NCBI RefSeq assembly: GCF_001542405.1
Contig: NZ_LNCD01000085.1
Location: 1 to 64,000, forward strand
DNA length: 64,000 nucleotides
Direction: 5' to 3'
Source of the DNA: Rhizobium altiplani
GTDB taxonomy: Bacteria; Pseudomonadota; Alphaproteobacteria; Rhizobiales; Rhizobiaceae
The notes beneath the pieces are model-generated. The model did not search any database. It was given only the letters and a program-made list of their open reading frames with translations, and was not told the DNA's origin. Both the position numbers and the translations under genes were made by a program. The stretch's first letter is position 1; every line of letters starts with the position of its first letter. This document shows positions 1 through 8,392 of the stretch, one piece after another.

Positions 1-1
1 A

Positions 2-610
2 AAAACGCTGTTCGCCCTTGAGCAGGGCCGCGTCGACATTGCCCGGCGCAGAGCCCGCTGGAAAGCCTGGCAAGACCGCTTCGATCCGAAGCGGCTCGTC
101 TTCATCGACGAGACCTGGATCCGCACCAACATGGCGCCGTTACGCGGGTGGGGGCCGAGGGGCAAAAGATTGCGCGGCTTTGCCCCGCATGGCCGCTGGC
201 GCACCCTGACCTTCCTCGGCGCCCTCCGCTGCGACAAGCTCACTGCGCCCTGCGTCTTCGACGGTCCCATTAATGGCGAATGCTTCCACGCCTATGTCCG
301 CCAGCAGTTGATCCCGACCCTCAAACCTGGCGACATCGTCATCCTCGATAATCTCGGCTCTCACAAAGCCAAGGCCATCCGCGATGCCATCAGGGCCGTC
401 GGCGCCAGGCTATGGTTCCTGCCGAAATATTCCCCCGACCTTAATCCGATCGAGCAAGCCTTCGCCAAGATCAAGCACTGGATGCGCCAGGCTCAAAAGC
501 GAACCATCGAGGAAACGTGGCGCCACCTGGGCTTACTCGCCGACACCATAAAGCCAGAGGAATGCGCCAACTACTTCTCAAATGCCGGCTACGCTTCCGT
601 CAAAACATGA
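2..610 (+). mobile_element. IS630-family transposase, 3' part (5' end outside window)
   Basis: The frame is open from the first bases of the window, so this is the C-terminal part of a longer transposase. It carries the DDE catalytic set of the IS630/Tc1-mariner group: FIDETW (first Asp) near base 105, ILDNLGSHK (second Asp) near base 340, and NPIEQAFAKIKHW (the Glu) near base 450. The local ATG at 131 lies downstream of the first catalytic Asp and is not a plausible start for an active enzyme. The stop is at 608-610. I could not identify the terminal inverted repeat or the TA target duplication, so the right end of the element is not placed; whether the element is intact depends on sequence to the left. 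Confidence 0.9.
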
Positions 611-730
611 AAGGCTCTAGCATCCGCTTATGAGACCGGCCGAATGCCGGCATTCCCTTGCGGACATGAGGAGCTACGGAAGGCTTGCAGGAAGAGTTTC
701 AGCGAGAATGCAGGTCTGCCGAAAAAAGTG

Positions 731-1450
731 TTAGCGGCGGTGTGTCGTGCCGCTCGCCACGATCGGGCCCGTGGCCTGGCCTGTCGGAGAGCCGCCAAAG
801 GGCTCGAGGCTGACGGCAAGGGACGTGCCCTCGCTTATGTTGCCGCGCATATCAACCGGTATGACCAGCTCGCCGGTCTGATCCGGAGGAAACACGCCAA
901 GCGATCTTGGCGACCCGGTTGCCGGAACAAGCCAGAGCTCCAGTGACTTCTCCTGCGGCTTGCCAATGGCGACGGGTACGATCCTCACCCTTCCGCTCTG
1001 CCGCTCATAGGAGGCGAGCAGGTTCACCTGGCTGTTGGCAGCGGTCAGCTCGGCGACGAGCGGTGCCGGTGTTTGAGGCGGCGTGACCGCGACGGTCGCG
1101 ATTGTCAGTGCACCCGCCGTGATCAGCAGCGAGACGAGCGCAAGACAGCGCCAGAAAACGATAGAGCTCCATAGACCGCGCGACGGCACCGAGACAGCTT
1201 CCGGCTCACCGAACAAACGTGCTTCGATCTGCTTGAACGTTTCCTGACCGGGGCTGACGACGTCGTAATCGTCGTTGAAAGCGGAAAGGTTGGTCTCCCA
1301 GCGGCTGACGATGGCTGCGAACTGCCTGTCGCGGCGCATCCGCTCTTCCACAACCCGCCGATCCTTGAAGGAAAGAACACCAAGAACATACTCACCGGCG
1401 AGTACCTCGTCGCGGGAGCGGCCTCCCTTGCTCTGATCCGGCGATGTCAT
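731..1450 (-). CDS. anti-sigma factor, RskA-type
   Basis: Membrane anti-sigma factor expected to hold the ECF sigma factor encoded just upstream. The start chosen is the ATG at 1450, which overlaps the sigma-factor stop as ATGA, giving about 239 residues; an upstream ATG at 1495 lies inside the sigma gene. The N-terminal cytoplasmic part (GEYVLGVLSFKDRRVVEERM) resembles the anti-sigma zinc-finger-like domain without an obvious HxxxCxxC set. One hydrophobic segment follows (CLALVSLLITAGALTIATVA), then an extracytoplasmic RskA domain (LELWLVPATGSPRSLG and LAVSLEPFGGSP). The overlap indicates translational coupling. The signal sensed is unknown. Confidence 0.85.
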   Translation of the reverse strand: MTSPDQSKGGRSRDEVLAGEYVLGVLSFKDRRVVEERMRRDRQFAAIVSRWETNLSAFNDDYDVVSPGQETFKQIEARLFGEPEAVSVPSRGLWSSIVFWRCLALVSLLITAGALTIATVAVTPPQTPAPLVAELTAANSQVNLLASYERQSGRVRIVPVAIGKPQEKSLELWLVPATGSPRSLGVFPPDQTGELVIPVDMRGNISEGTSLAVSLEPFGGSPTGQATGPIVASGTTHRR

Positions 1451-1986
1451 CGTTCCATGCACTCTCTCAGTTTCAAGAGGCTGCGACGCAGCCATGTGCG
1501 CATCGTGTTCAAGGGGACGCCAAACTGATCGGCCAGTTCCTGATAGCTCTGCCCTTCGACATAGGCTCTCTTCACCGCCGTTGCCCGATCAGCTTCCAAC
1601 TCTTCCATGCAGGTGTCAATCCGCCTTCCCTCATCCTTGATCACAGTCTGTATCTCGGGCGAAGGATCGTCATCCGCGAGGTCGTATGCACCGTCCAGTT
1701 CGTCGGCGATCGGCTTGCGCGCGCGCATGATGTCGATCGCCTGGTTACGCGCAATCGCAGCGAGCCAGGAAGACGGTGCCCCCGATCCAGCAGCAAAAAC
1801 GCCGGCGCGTTGCCAGATCTTGACGTAGACCTCCTGGGTCGCCTCCTCGGCGTCCGTTCTGTCTCTCAAGATACGCAGGCAGATGGAAAGAAGTTTCGGG
1901 CTCGTCTCGCGATAGAGCACAGCGAATGCCTTGCGGTCCCCGATCGCAACGAGGCTTATCAAATGTGCGATTTCGTCGCTGGTCAT
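1447..1986 (-). CDS. ECF RNA polymerase sigma factor
   Basis: Alternative sigma factor of the extracytoplasmic-function class, 179 residues, normal for the family. Region 2 is seen in YRETSPKLLSICLRILRDRT and DAEEATQEVYVKIW, with a WLAAIARNQAIDIMRAR segment. Region 4 with its helix-turn-helix is seen in AYVEGQSYQELADQFGVPLN and TMRTWLRRSLLKLRECM. It is coupled by a 4-base overlap to the RskA-type anti-sigma gene, the usual arrangement for SigK/RpoE-like pairs. It diverges from argB across a 134-base gap, which should hold both promoters; I could not assign a clear autoregulated ECF promoter there. Regulon not predictable from the window. Confidence 0.9.
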   Translation of the reverse strand: MTSDEIAHLISLVAIGDRKAFAVLYRETSPKLLSICLRILRDRTDAEEATQEVYVKIWQRAGVFAAGSGAPSSWLAAIARNQAIDIMRARKPIADELDGAYDLADDDPSPEIQTVIKDEGRRIDTCMEELEADRATAVKRAYVEGQSYQELADQFGVPLNTMRTWLRRSLLKLRECMER

Positions 1987-2120
1987 CCCATGCCTCTTGC
2001 CAAAGCGCCGATCTTCTCGAGCGCGGTTGCCAGCACATACGGCAAAGTATTGGCCTCTGGATTATTCCATCTGTCAAAAACTTGAGATAAAAGGCCGCGA
2101 TCAATTCCACGGGGTATCCC

Positions 2121-3008
2121 ATGAACCAGTCCGAAAGCGAAACCCAGGCACGCCTCCTAGCGCAGGCCCTGCCCTTCATGCAGCGTTACGAAAACAAGAC
2201 GATCGTCGTGAAGTACGGCGGCCATGCCATGGGCAATCCCGAGCTCGGCAAGGCCTTCGCGAGCGACATCGCGCTGCTGAAGCAGTCCGGCGTCAATCCG
2301 ATTGTCGTCCACGGCGGCGGCCCGCAGATCGGCGCGATGCTGACGAAGATGGGCATCGAATCGAAGTTCGAGGGCGGCCTGCGCGTCACCGACGCCAAGA
2401 CGGTCGAGATCGTCGAAATGGTTCTAGCCGGCTCGATCAACAAGGAGATCGTCGCGCTCATCAACCAGACGGGCGAATGGGCGATCGGCCTTTGCGGCAA
2501 GGACGGCAACATGGTCTTTGCCGAAAAGGCGCAGAAGAAGGTCAAGGATCCGGACTCGAACATCGAGCGCGTGCTCGACCTCGGCTTCGTCGGCGAGGTG
2601 GTCGAAGTCGACCGCACGCTGCTTGATCTGCTTGCCCGCTCCGAGATGATCCCGGTCATCGCACCGGTCGCGCCCGGCCGCGACGGCGCAACCTACAACA
2701 TCAACGCCGACACTTTTGCCGGCGCGATCGCCGGGGCGCTGAGTGCAACCCGTCTGCTCTTCCTGACGGACGTCCCCGGTGTTCTCGACAAGCAGGGCAA
2801 TCTGATCAAGGAACTGTCCGTTGCCCAGGCGCACGCGCTGATCGCCGACGGCACGATCTCCGGCGGCATGATCCCGAAGGTCGAGACCTGCATCGATGCG
2901 ATCAAGGCCGGCGTCCAGGGTGTCGTCATCCTGAACGGCAAGACCGCGCATTCCGTGCTGCTCGAGATCTTCACCGAGCATGGCGCGGGAACGCTGATCG
3001 TTCCCTGA
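2121..3008 (+). CDS. argB: acetylglutamate kinase
   Basis: Phosphorylates N-acetyl-L-glutamate, the second step of arginine biosynthesis, in the cytoplasm. The 295-residue protein has the amino-acid-kinase fold signatures: KYGGHAMG near the N terminus (phosphate-binding Lys), VVHGGGPQIG, the substrate segment INADTFAGAIAGAL, and the C-terminal VILNGKTAHSVLLEIF. The ATG at 2121 gives the normal family length. It stands alone on the plus strand, diverging from the ECF sigma gene and converging with the PEP-mutase-like gene 33 bases downstream. Proteins of this length are often arginine-feedback enzymes that also bind PII, which would connect it to glnD in this window; that link is inferred. Confidence 0.97.
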   Translation: MNQSESETQARLLAQALPFMQRYENKTIVVKYGGHAMGNPELGKAFASDIALLKQSGVNPIVVHGGGPQIGAMLTKMGIESKFEGGLRVTDAKTVEIVEMVLAGSINKEIVALINQTGEWAIGLCGKDGNMVFAEKAQKKVKDPDSNIERVLDLGFVGEVVEVDRTLLDLLARSEMIPVIAPVAPGRDGATYNINADTFAGAIAGALSATRLLFLTDVPGVLDKQGNLIKELSVAQAHALIADGTISGGMIPKVETCIDAIKAGVQGVVILNGKTAHSVLLEIFTEHGAGTLIVP

Positions 3009-3041
3009 GCCGCGGCTCTGCGCTTTTCCGGGAGTTGTGCT

Positions 3042-3815
3042 TTAGCCTGCGGCGGCATAGACCGCCGTGGCTGCCTCTTTCAGCTTCTCCATCATCATCC
3101 GATAGGGTCCTGGCCCATAGCTGACGCGGCTGACGCCAAGCCTCGCAAGCGTCTTAACATCTGGAGCGCCCGGTCGCATCATGATGTTGACCGGCAAGTC
3201 CGAGGCGGCCGAGATTTTCTCGATCAGGCCCTCATCGATCAGCCAAGGCACGAAGAAGCCGTTGGCACCGGCAGCGGCGTAAGCCTTGCCACGCTCGATC
3301 GCTGCATCGACCAGTCCTGCGTGCTTTGAGAGATCACCTTCGCGCAGAAACAGATCGGTGCGGGCGTTGATGAATAAGGCAATGCCACGGCGATCCGCCA
3401 TCTCGCGAATGGCGCGGATGCGGGCGGCCTGCTTCTCAACCGGGTGCAAGCCTTCACCGCCGACCACCTGATCTTCGAAATTGATGCCGATGGCGCCGGC
3501 GTCGATCAGCTTTTCGACATTGGCGGCGGCACCGGCCGGTTCCGTCGAATAGGCGCCCTCGAAATCGACCGAGAGCGGCAGGTCATTCACCGTGGTGATC
3601 GACCGCGTGGTGGCAACCAGCGCTTCGAGCGGAATCTTTTCACCATCCCCATAACCCTGCGCGGCGGCGACTGACCAGCTTCCCGTCGCAAGAGCCTTGG
3701 CGCCGGCTTCGGTCACGGCCTTCGCCGTTCCGGCGTCCCATATGTTGTAAAGGACGACAGGGTTGCCCTTCTGATGCAGCGCACCGAATGCCTTTGCCTT
3801 CTCAGCCTGATTCAT
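3042..3815 (-). CDS. isocitrate lyase / PEP mutase family protein
   Basis: TIM-barrel enzyme of the isocitrate lyase/phosphoenolpyruvate mutase superfamily, 257 residues. Visible signatures are the N-terminal VLYNIWDAGTAKAV, the metal-binding region VDFEGAYST, INFEDQ and FINARTDLFL. This small subgroup (oxaloacetate hydrolase / carboxyvinyl-carboxyphosphonate mutase-like) has many members of unknown substrate, so no reaction is assigned. The canonical isocitrate lyase KKCGH loop is not present, so it is not the glyoxylate-cycle enzyme. Its ATG (3815) overlaps the stop of the upstream ada gene as ATGA, so the two are translationally coupled; why a DNA-alkylation repair gene would be linked to it is not clear. 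Confidence 0.85.
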   Translation of the reverse strand: MNQAEKAKAFGALHQKGNPVVLYNIWDAGTAKAVTEAGAKALATGSWSVAAAQGYGDGEKIPLEALVATTRSITTVNDLPLSVDFEGAYSTEPAGAAANVEKLIDAGAIGINFEDQVVGGEGLHPVEKQAARIRAIREMADRRGIALFINARTDLFLREGDLSKHAGLVDAAIERGKAYAAAGANGFFVPWLIDEGLIEKISAASDLPVNIMMRPGAPDVKTLARLGVSRVSYGPGPYRMMMEKLKEAATAVYAAAG

Positions 3816-4906
3816 TGGATCTCCTCCACAAACAATCCCTTGGTCTTCATCTCATCTTCGTGCCGCAAAAGCCATTGCTTGCGCCAGAGCCCGCCGCCGT
3901 AGCCGGTCAGAGATCCGTCAGCGCCAATCAGGCGATGGCACGGGATGACGATTGCCATCTGGTTCGCGCCATTGGCGCGCCCGACGGCCCGCACCATCTG
4001 CGGGTTCTCCATGTCACGCGCAATATCACCATAAGCGCGTGTCTCGCCGACGGGTATCTCCATCAGTTTCGACCAGACCTGACGTTCGAAGGCTGTGCCG
4101 AAGCCCAGCGCAAGCGGCGTCCGGAACGCAGCAGACCGGCCATCGAAATAGTCCTTCACCTCAGTATCGATCTGATCGATCGCAGGTGTGCGGCCGGCCG
4201 CAACCGAGGAGCGCGTCTTGCGCTGCAGCTTATCCAGCTCGGCCGGCAGCGCCTTGCGGTCGTGGAATTCAAGGAGATGCAGATGTGTCTGGTCCGCGAC
4301 CGCCACCATGGGCCCGAGAGGCGTTTCGAACCAATCGGCAAACAGGAGATCACGCTTCTGCGACATGACAGGCGCCTTGCCGATCAGCCGCTGGAATGCG
4401 GCGCGAAAGCCGCTGCCGGACTCATACCCAGCCTCAATCTGAGCATCGATGACACGAGCGCCATTCGCCAGTTGCTTCGCCGCCTCGCCAAGACGGCGAT
4501 AGCGGGCGATATCGAGGAACGTCACGCCTGTTGATCGCTTGAAAGCCCGCCGCACGGTCGAGGGGTCGTAGCCGCGCGCGATAAGATCGTCCTCCGTCCA
4601 TCGCGCTGCCGGATTGTTGTCGAGTGCCTCGAGGAGTTCGTCAACGATCGGCTCCCTGCCCGCCTCTTCCAATGGCCGGCACCGCTGGCACGGCCGAAAT
4701 CCGGATCGCATGCAGGTGGCGATGGAATCGTAGAAGAGGGTATTTTCTCGCTTCGGCTTGCGAGCCGGGCAGGTCAGCCGGCAGAAAATGCCGGTTGTCT
4801 TGACGCAAACGTAAGCGCGGCCCTCATAGGCAGGGCTTCGGGTAATCAGCGCGTCGTAGAGCGCATCGTCATTGGGCAGATCGAAGAGCATGAGGCGTTC
4901 TAACAT
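3812..4906 (-). CDS. ada: Ada: alkylation-response regulator / methylated-DNA methyltransferase
   Basis: Suicide DNA-repair protein and transcription activator of the adaptive response. All three parts of a full-length Ada are present in 364 residues. The N-terminal zinc domain has Cys42, Cys46, Cys73 and Cys76 (FCRLTC and FRPCQRCRP), with Cys42 the expected methylphosphotriester acceptor. An AraC-type helix-turn-helix follows at roughly 85-180 (TVRRAFKRSTGVTFLDIARY). The C-terminal O6-methylguanine methyltransferase has its acceptor Cys323 in VIPCHR. The ATG at 4906 is preceded by AAGGG. The gene is first of a two-gene unit with the PEP-mutase-like gene. Self-activation is expected from family knowledge; I did not place an Ada box. 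Confidence 0.94.
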   Translation of the reverse strand: MLERLMLFDLPNDDALYDALITRSPAYEGRAYVCVKTTGIFCRLTCPARKPKRENTLFYDSIATCMRSGFRPCQRCRPLEEAGREPIVDELLEALDNNPAARWTEDDLIARGYDPSTVRRAFKRSTGVTFLDIARYRRLGEAAKQLANGARVIDAQIEAGYESGSGFRAAFQRLIGKAPVMSQKRDLLFADWFETPLGPMVAVADQTHLHLLEFHDRKALPAELDKLQRKTRSSVAAGRTPAIDQIDTEVKDYFDGRSAAFRTPLALGFGTAFERQVWSKLMEIPVGETRAYGDIARDMENPQMVRAVGRANGANQMAIVIPCHRLIGADGSLTGYGGGLWRKQWLLRHEDEMKTKGLFVEEIQ

Positions 4907-4992
4907 CCCTTGCCGGCTGCGTCCGCCGCAAATCGGGCGTCTATTTTTTCTTGCCGATTTCCTTGCGCGGCAAGCCGTGCCATAACGCCCCC

Positions 4993-5700
4993 ATGACCAA
5001 GATAGATCGCACGCCGACCAAGGCGGACTTCTCGCATGTGACCGAGTGGGTTTTCGACCTCGACAACACGCTCTACCCGCATCACGTCAACCTGTTCGCG
5101 CAGATCGACAAGAACATGACGGCCTACGTCTCGACTTTGCTGCAGATGGAGCGGGATGAAGCCCGCAAGCTGCAGAAGCAATACTATCTCGATCATGGCA
5201 CGACGCTGCAGGGACTGATGATCCACCACGGCATCGATCCGAACGACTTCCTAGAGAAGGCACATGCGATCGATTACTCCAGCCTGACGGCGCAGCCCGA
5301 ACTGGGCGCGGCCATCAAGGCCCTGCCGGGTCGGAAATTCATCTTCACCAATGGAAGCGTCAAGCATGCCGAGATGGCGGCGGGCGCGCTGGGCATCCTC
5401 GAGCATTTCGACGACATCTTCGACATCGTGGCGGCGGACTTCGTGCCAAAGCCGGCGCAGGCGACCTACGACAAGTTCGCAGCGTTGAAGCGGGTGGAGA
5501 CCGGCAAGGCGGCGATGTTCGAAGACCTGCCGCGCAATCTCAAGGTTCCAAAGACCCTTGGCATGCAGACAGTGTTGCTGGTGCCAAACAATCTCGAAGA
5601 CACGGTTGTCGAATGGTGGGAAAAGACCAGCGGCGAGGACGATCATATCGACTTCGTGACCGACGATCTCACTGATTTTCTTGCGAAGATTACCGGTTAG
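4993..5700 (+). CDS. HAD-family pyrimidine 5'-nucleotidase
   Basis: HAD-superfamily phosphatase of the pyrimidine 5'-nucleotidase (Sdt1/PyrIF-like) type, 235 residues from the ATG at 4993; the frame also holds an earlier ATG at 4951, but the conserved region starts right after 4993. Motif I is WVFDLDNTLYP (two catalytic Asp), motif II is FIFTNGS, motif III is the Lys region around FVPKPAQATYDKF, and motif IV is MFEDLPRNL. It is expected to dephosphorylate UMP/CMP-type nucleotides in the cytoplasm, though substrate specificity in this family is only loosely predictable. It diverges from ada with an 86-base gap. Confidence 0.88.
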   Translation: MTKIDRTPTKADFSHVTEWVFDLDNTLYPHHVNLFAQIDKNMTAYVSTLLQMERDEARKLQKQYYLDHGTTLQGLMIHHGIDPNDFLEKAHAIDYSSLTAQPELGAAIKALPGRKFIFTNGSVKHAEMAAGALGILEHFDDIFDIVAADFVPKPAQATYDKFAALKRVETGKAAMFEDLPRNLKVPKTLGMQTVLLVPNNLEDTVVEWWEKTSGEDDHIDFVTDDLTDFLAKITG

Positions 5701-5809
5701 GTTACGAAAGTTTTATCCAGCTTACCGATCTTTAATTGGGCGTTTTGCCACACCAGCCCTACCCTCTCATCTGTAATCCGATTGCGATTGCATATTGAAA
5801 GGAGCTGAA

Positions 5810-6433
5810 ATGTCTCGGAACAAGCTGATACTGGCCGCACTCTCCTCCGTCTTGATCGTTGGTGCCGCAGGCACCAGTTTTGCAGCATCTCACGACAAGA
5901 AGCCTCATCGGCCTCGCCCGCAGCACAGCATGGGCATGATGATGGGCCCGCGCATGGGCGCGATCCGCGAAGTCATCTTCGTTCGCATGCTGAAGCAGTT
6001 CGACACCAACAAGGACGGCCAGATCTCCAAGCAGGAAGCCAAGGACGGCATGGAGGCAATCTTCGTCGCGATCGACACCGACAAGGACGGCTCGCTGACG
6101 CCAGGGGAAATCCGCAAGCACCGCGAAGCCATGATGGCCAAGATGAAGGCACCTGCGGATGATACCGCGGATGACGATGCAATGCCAATGGCACCGCCGG
6201 CCGATGCCGACAGCGCCCAGCCAGCACCACCGCAGGCCACCCCTGAAGGCCGCGGCATGCGTGGCGGAATGATGCGAGGCATGATGATGATGCAGCGCTT
6301 CGACACCGACGAGAACGGCCAGATTTCCAAGCAGGAAGCGGAAGCCGCCTTCGACAAGTTCTTCACCTGGATGGATCGCAACAAGGACGGGGTGATTTCG
6401 CTCGACGATATGCCGGATCGTCCATTCCCGTAA
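5810..6433 (+). CDS. secreted EF-hand calcium-binding protein with Met-rich segments
   Basis: Predicted periplasmic protein of 207 residues. The start is the ATG at 5810, with GAAAGGAG at 5797-5804 in good spacing. A Sec signal peptide (LILAALSSVLIVGAAGTSFA) ends near residue 24. Four EF-hand calcium loops are seen in two pairs: DTNKDGQISKQE and DTDKDGSLTPGE, then DTDENGQISKQE and DRNKDGVISLDD. Between and before the pairs lie methionine-rich stretches (HSMGMMMGPRMG; MRGGMMRGMMMMQR) and a Pro/Ala/Asp linker. Paired EF-hands suggest Ca2+ buffering or sensing; the Met clusters could bind Cu(I) or be flexible, which is speculative. Followed by a strong terminator. Confidence 0.85.
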   Translation: MSRNKLILAALSSVLIVGAAGTSFAASHDKKPHRPRPQHSMGMMMGPRMGAIREVIFVRMLKQFDTNKDGQISKQEAKDGMEAIFVAIDTDKDGSLTPGEIRKHREAMMAKMKAPADDTADDDAMPMAPPADADSAQPAPPQATPEGRGMRGGMMRGMMMMQRFDTDENGQISKQEAEAAFDKFFTWMDRNKDGVISLDDMPDRPFP

Positions 6434-6459
6434 GCTAATACTTACCGATCGATCGCCAG

Positions 6460-6485
6460 GGCCCGCCGTTCCGGCGGGCCTTTCT
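6460..6485 (+). terminator. rho-independent terminator after the EF-hand gene
   Basis: A 9-base-pair GC stem (GGCCCGCCG / CGGCGGGCC, 6460-6468 with 6472-6480) closes a three-base loop and is followed by TTTCT. It lies 26 bases after the EF-hand stop and abuts the end of the convergent LOG-family gene. Confidence 0.85.
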
Positions 6486-7350
6486 ATTCGTGGTGTTCGT
6501 AGAAGTCCTCGATGATCTTCCAGGCGGCATCCGCAGTGTCGACGAAACTGATCAGGTCGACATCGTCAGGCGCAATCGTGCCGAACTCGGCCAATGCCTC
6601 GAAATTGATGATGCTGCGCCAGAACTTCTCCCCGAACAGGATGAGCGGCATCTTCTCCATGCGGCCTGTCTGAATCAGCGTCAGGCACTCAAAGAATTCG
6701 TCCAGCGTGCCGAAACCGCCGGGAAAGACCGCAATCGCCTTTGCGCGCACCATGAAGTGCATCTTGCGGATGGCGAAGTAGTGAAAGTTGAAGCTGAGCT
6801 CCGGCGTGACGTAGACGTTCGGCGCCTGCTCGTGCGGCAAAACGATATTGAGACCGATCGACGGCGCGCCTTCATCGGCGGCACCACGATTGCCGGCCTC
6901 CATGACACCAGGCCCGCCACCGGTGACAATGACGTATTCGTGGAAATCGAAGCTCGCCGAATACTTCGAGCAGAGCCGCGCAAACTTGCGTGCCTCGTCG
7001 TAGTAGACCGACGCGGCCTCGAGATTGGCCCGCTGCACCTCGTTGCGCGCCGCCCATGCGCTCTGGCCGGGAGCAGGAATACGGGCGCCACCAAACATCA
7101 CCACCGTCGACTTGATGCCGCGCTCGGCGAGCAACATCTCGACCTTCAGCAGCTCGAGCTGCAGCCGGATCGGCCGCAACTCCTCGCGGCACAGAAAATC
7201 CTCGTCGACATAGGCAAGGCGATAGGCCGGTGACAGGGTCTGCGGCGTCTTTGGGACGGACTCGGCGCGATGCTTGTCGACCGCGCTCGTCTTGAGCGGG
7301 GCCCAAACGCCATCCTTGCGCCGCAGTCTACCGTTTCGTGCCTTTGCCAT
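6484..7350 (-). CDS. LOG-family protein (TIGR00730-type Rossmann fold)
   Basis: Member of the LOG / 'lysine decarboxylase-like' family, whose studied members are cytokinin riboside 5'-monophosphate phosphoribohydrolases or nucleotide-specific N-glycosidases. The 288-residue protein has the two diagnostic motifs GGGPGVMEAGNRGA and PGGFGTLDEFFE (catalytic Arg/Glu region). It has an N-terminal extension of about 80 residues compared with short LOG proteins, which places it in the larger subgroup. The extension contains a basic start (MAKARNGRLRRKDG). Cytokinin production is possible in a plant-associated bacterium, but AMP or other NMP hydrolysis fits equally. It converges with the EF-hand gene and diverges from dapD. 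Confidence 0.85.
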   Translation of the reverse strand: MAKARNGRLRRKDGVWAPLKTSAVDKHRAESVPKTPQTLSPAYRLAYVDEDFLCREELRPIRLQLELLKVEMLLAERGIKSTVVMFGGARIPAPGQSAWAARNEVQRANLEAASVYYDEARKFARLCSKYSASFDFHEYVIVTGGGPGVMEAGNRGAADEGAPSIGLNIVLPHEQAPNVYVTPELSFNFHYFAIRKMHFMVRAKAIAVFPGGFGTLDEFFECLTLIQTGRMEKMPLILFGEKFWRSIINFEALAEFGTIAPDDVDLISFVDTADAAWKIIEDFYEHHE

Positions 7351-7531
7351 GCCTAATGCCTTTCAATACCGCCGGCTTCCACAGCCGGTATGTCGTCCCG
7401 AGGCGTTGAAACACCGCGGGAAAAATCATTCCATTTTACCCGTTCATGCGATAGAGCAGATCGCACCCTGCCAATCACAATTCCGGAGGCTTCGGTCTCC
7501 AACGATAAAGATCGAAGTTTAAGGAATTCTC

Positions 7532-8392
7532 ATGAGCGCCAGCGACCTTTCCTCCCTCGAAAAGACCATCGAAGCCGCCTTCGACAACCGCGACAATGTG
7601 AACACGTCGACGAAGGGCGAAGTCCGCGACGCCGTCGAAACCGCGCTCGAACTTCTCGATGGCGGCAAGGCGCGCGTTGCCGAGCGTGGCAGCGATGGTG
7701 TCTGGAAGGTCAATCAGTGGCTGAAGAAGGCCGTCCTCCTCTCGTTCCGCCTGAACGACATGGAAGTCGTCAAGGGCGGTTCGGGCAACTCGACCTGGTG
7801 GGACAAGGTGCCATCCAAGTTCGAAGGCTGGGGTGAAAACCAGTACCGTGCCGCCGGCTTCCGCGCCGTGCCGAACTGCGTCGTGCGTCGCTCCGCCTAC
7901 ATCGCCAAGAACGTCGTGCTGATGCCGTCCTTCGTCAACCTCGGCGCCTTCGTCGACGAAGGCACGATGGTCGATACCTGGGCGACCGTTGGTTCCTGCG
8001 CACAGATCGGCAAGCATGTGCACCTCTCGGGCGGCGTCGGCATTGGCGGCGTTCTTGAGCCGATGCAGGCAGGCCCAACGATCATCGAGGACAACTGCTT
8101 CATCGGCGCGCGTTCGGAAGTCGTCGAAGGCTGCATCATCCGCGAGGGCTCGGTCCTCGGCATGGGCGTTTATATCGGCAAGTCGACCAAGATCGTCGAT
8201 CGCGCCACCGGCGAAGTCATGTACGGCGAAGTGCCGCCCTACTCCGTCGTCGTTGCAGGCTCGATGCCGTCGGGCAACGCCACCATGACCAACGGCCAGC
8301 CGGCGCCGCACCTCTACTGCGCCGTCATCGTCAAGCGCGTCGACGAAAAGACCCGTTCGAAAACCGGCATCAACGAGCTGCTTCGCGACTGA
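7532..8392 (+). CDS. dapD: 2,3,4,5-tetrahydropyridine-2,6-dicarboxylate N-succinyltransferase
   Basis: Transfers succinyl from succinyl-CoA to tetrahydrodipicolinate in the succinylase branch of lysine/meso-diaminopimelate synthesis. At 286 residues it has family length. The C-terminal two thirds is a left-handed beta-helix built from hexapeptide repeats (PSFVNLGAFVDEGTMVDT, GGVGIGGVLEP, CFIGARSEVVEGCIIREG). The dapE gene 160 bases downstream supplies the following desuccinylation. The intervening gap holds a nested inverted repeat that begins at the dapD stop codon. Confidence 0.97.
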   Translation: MSASDLSSLEKTIEAAFDNRDNVNTSTKGEVRDAVETALELLDGGKARVAERGSDGVWKVNQWLKKAVLLSFRLNDMEVVKGGSGNSTWWDKVPSKFEGWGENQYRAAGFRAVPNCVVRRSAYIAKNVVLMPSFVNLGAFVDEGTMVDTWATVGSCAQIGKHVHLSGGVGIGGVLEPMQAGPTIIEDNCFIGARSEVVEGCIIREGSVLGMGVYIGKSTKIVDRATGEVMYGEVPPYSVVVAGSMPSGNATMTNGQPAPHLYCAVIVKRVDEKTRSKTGINELLRD

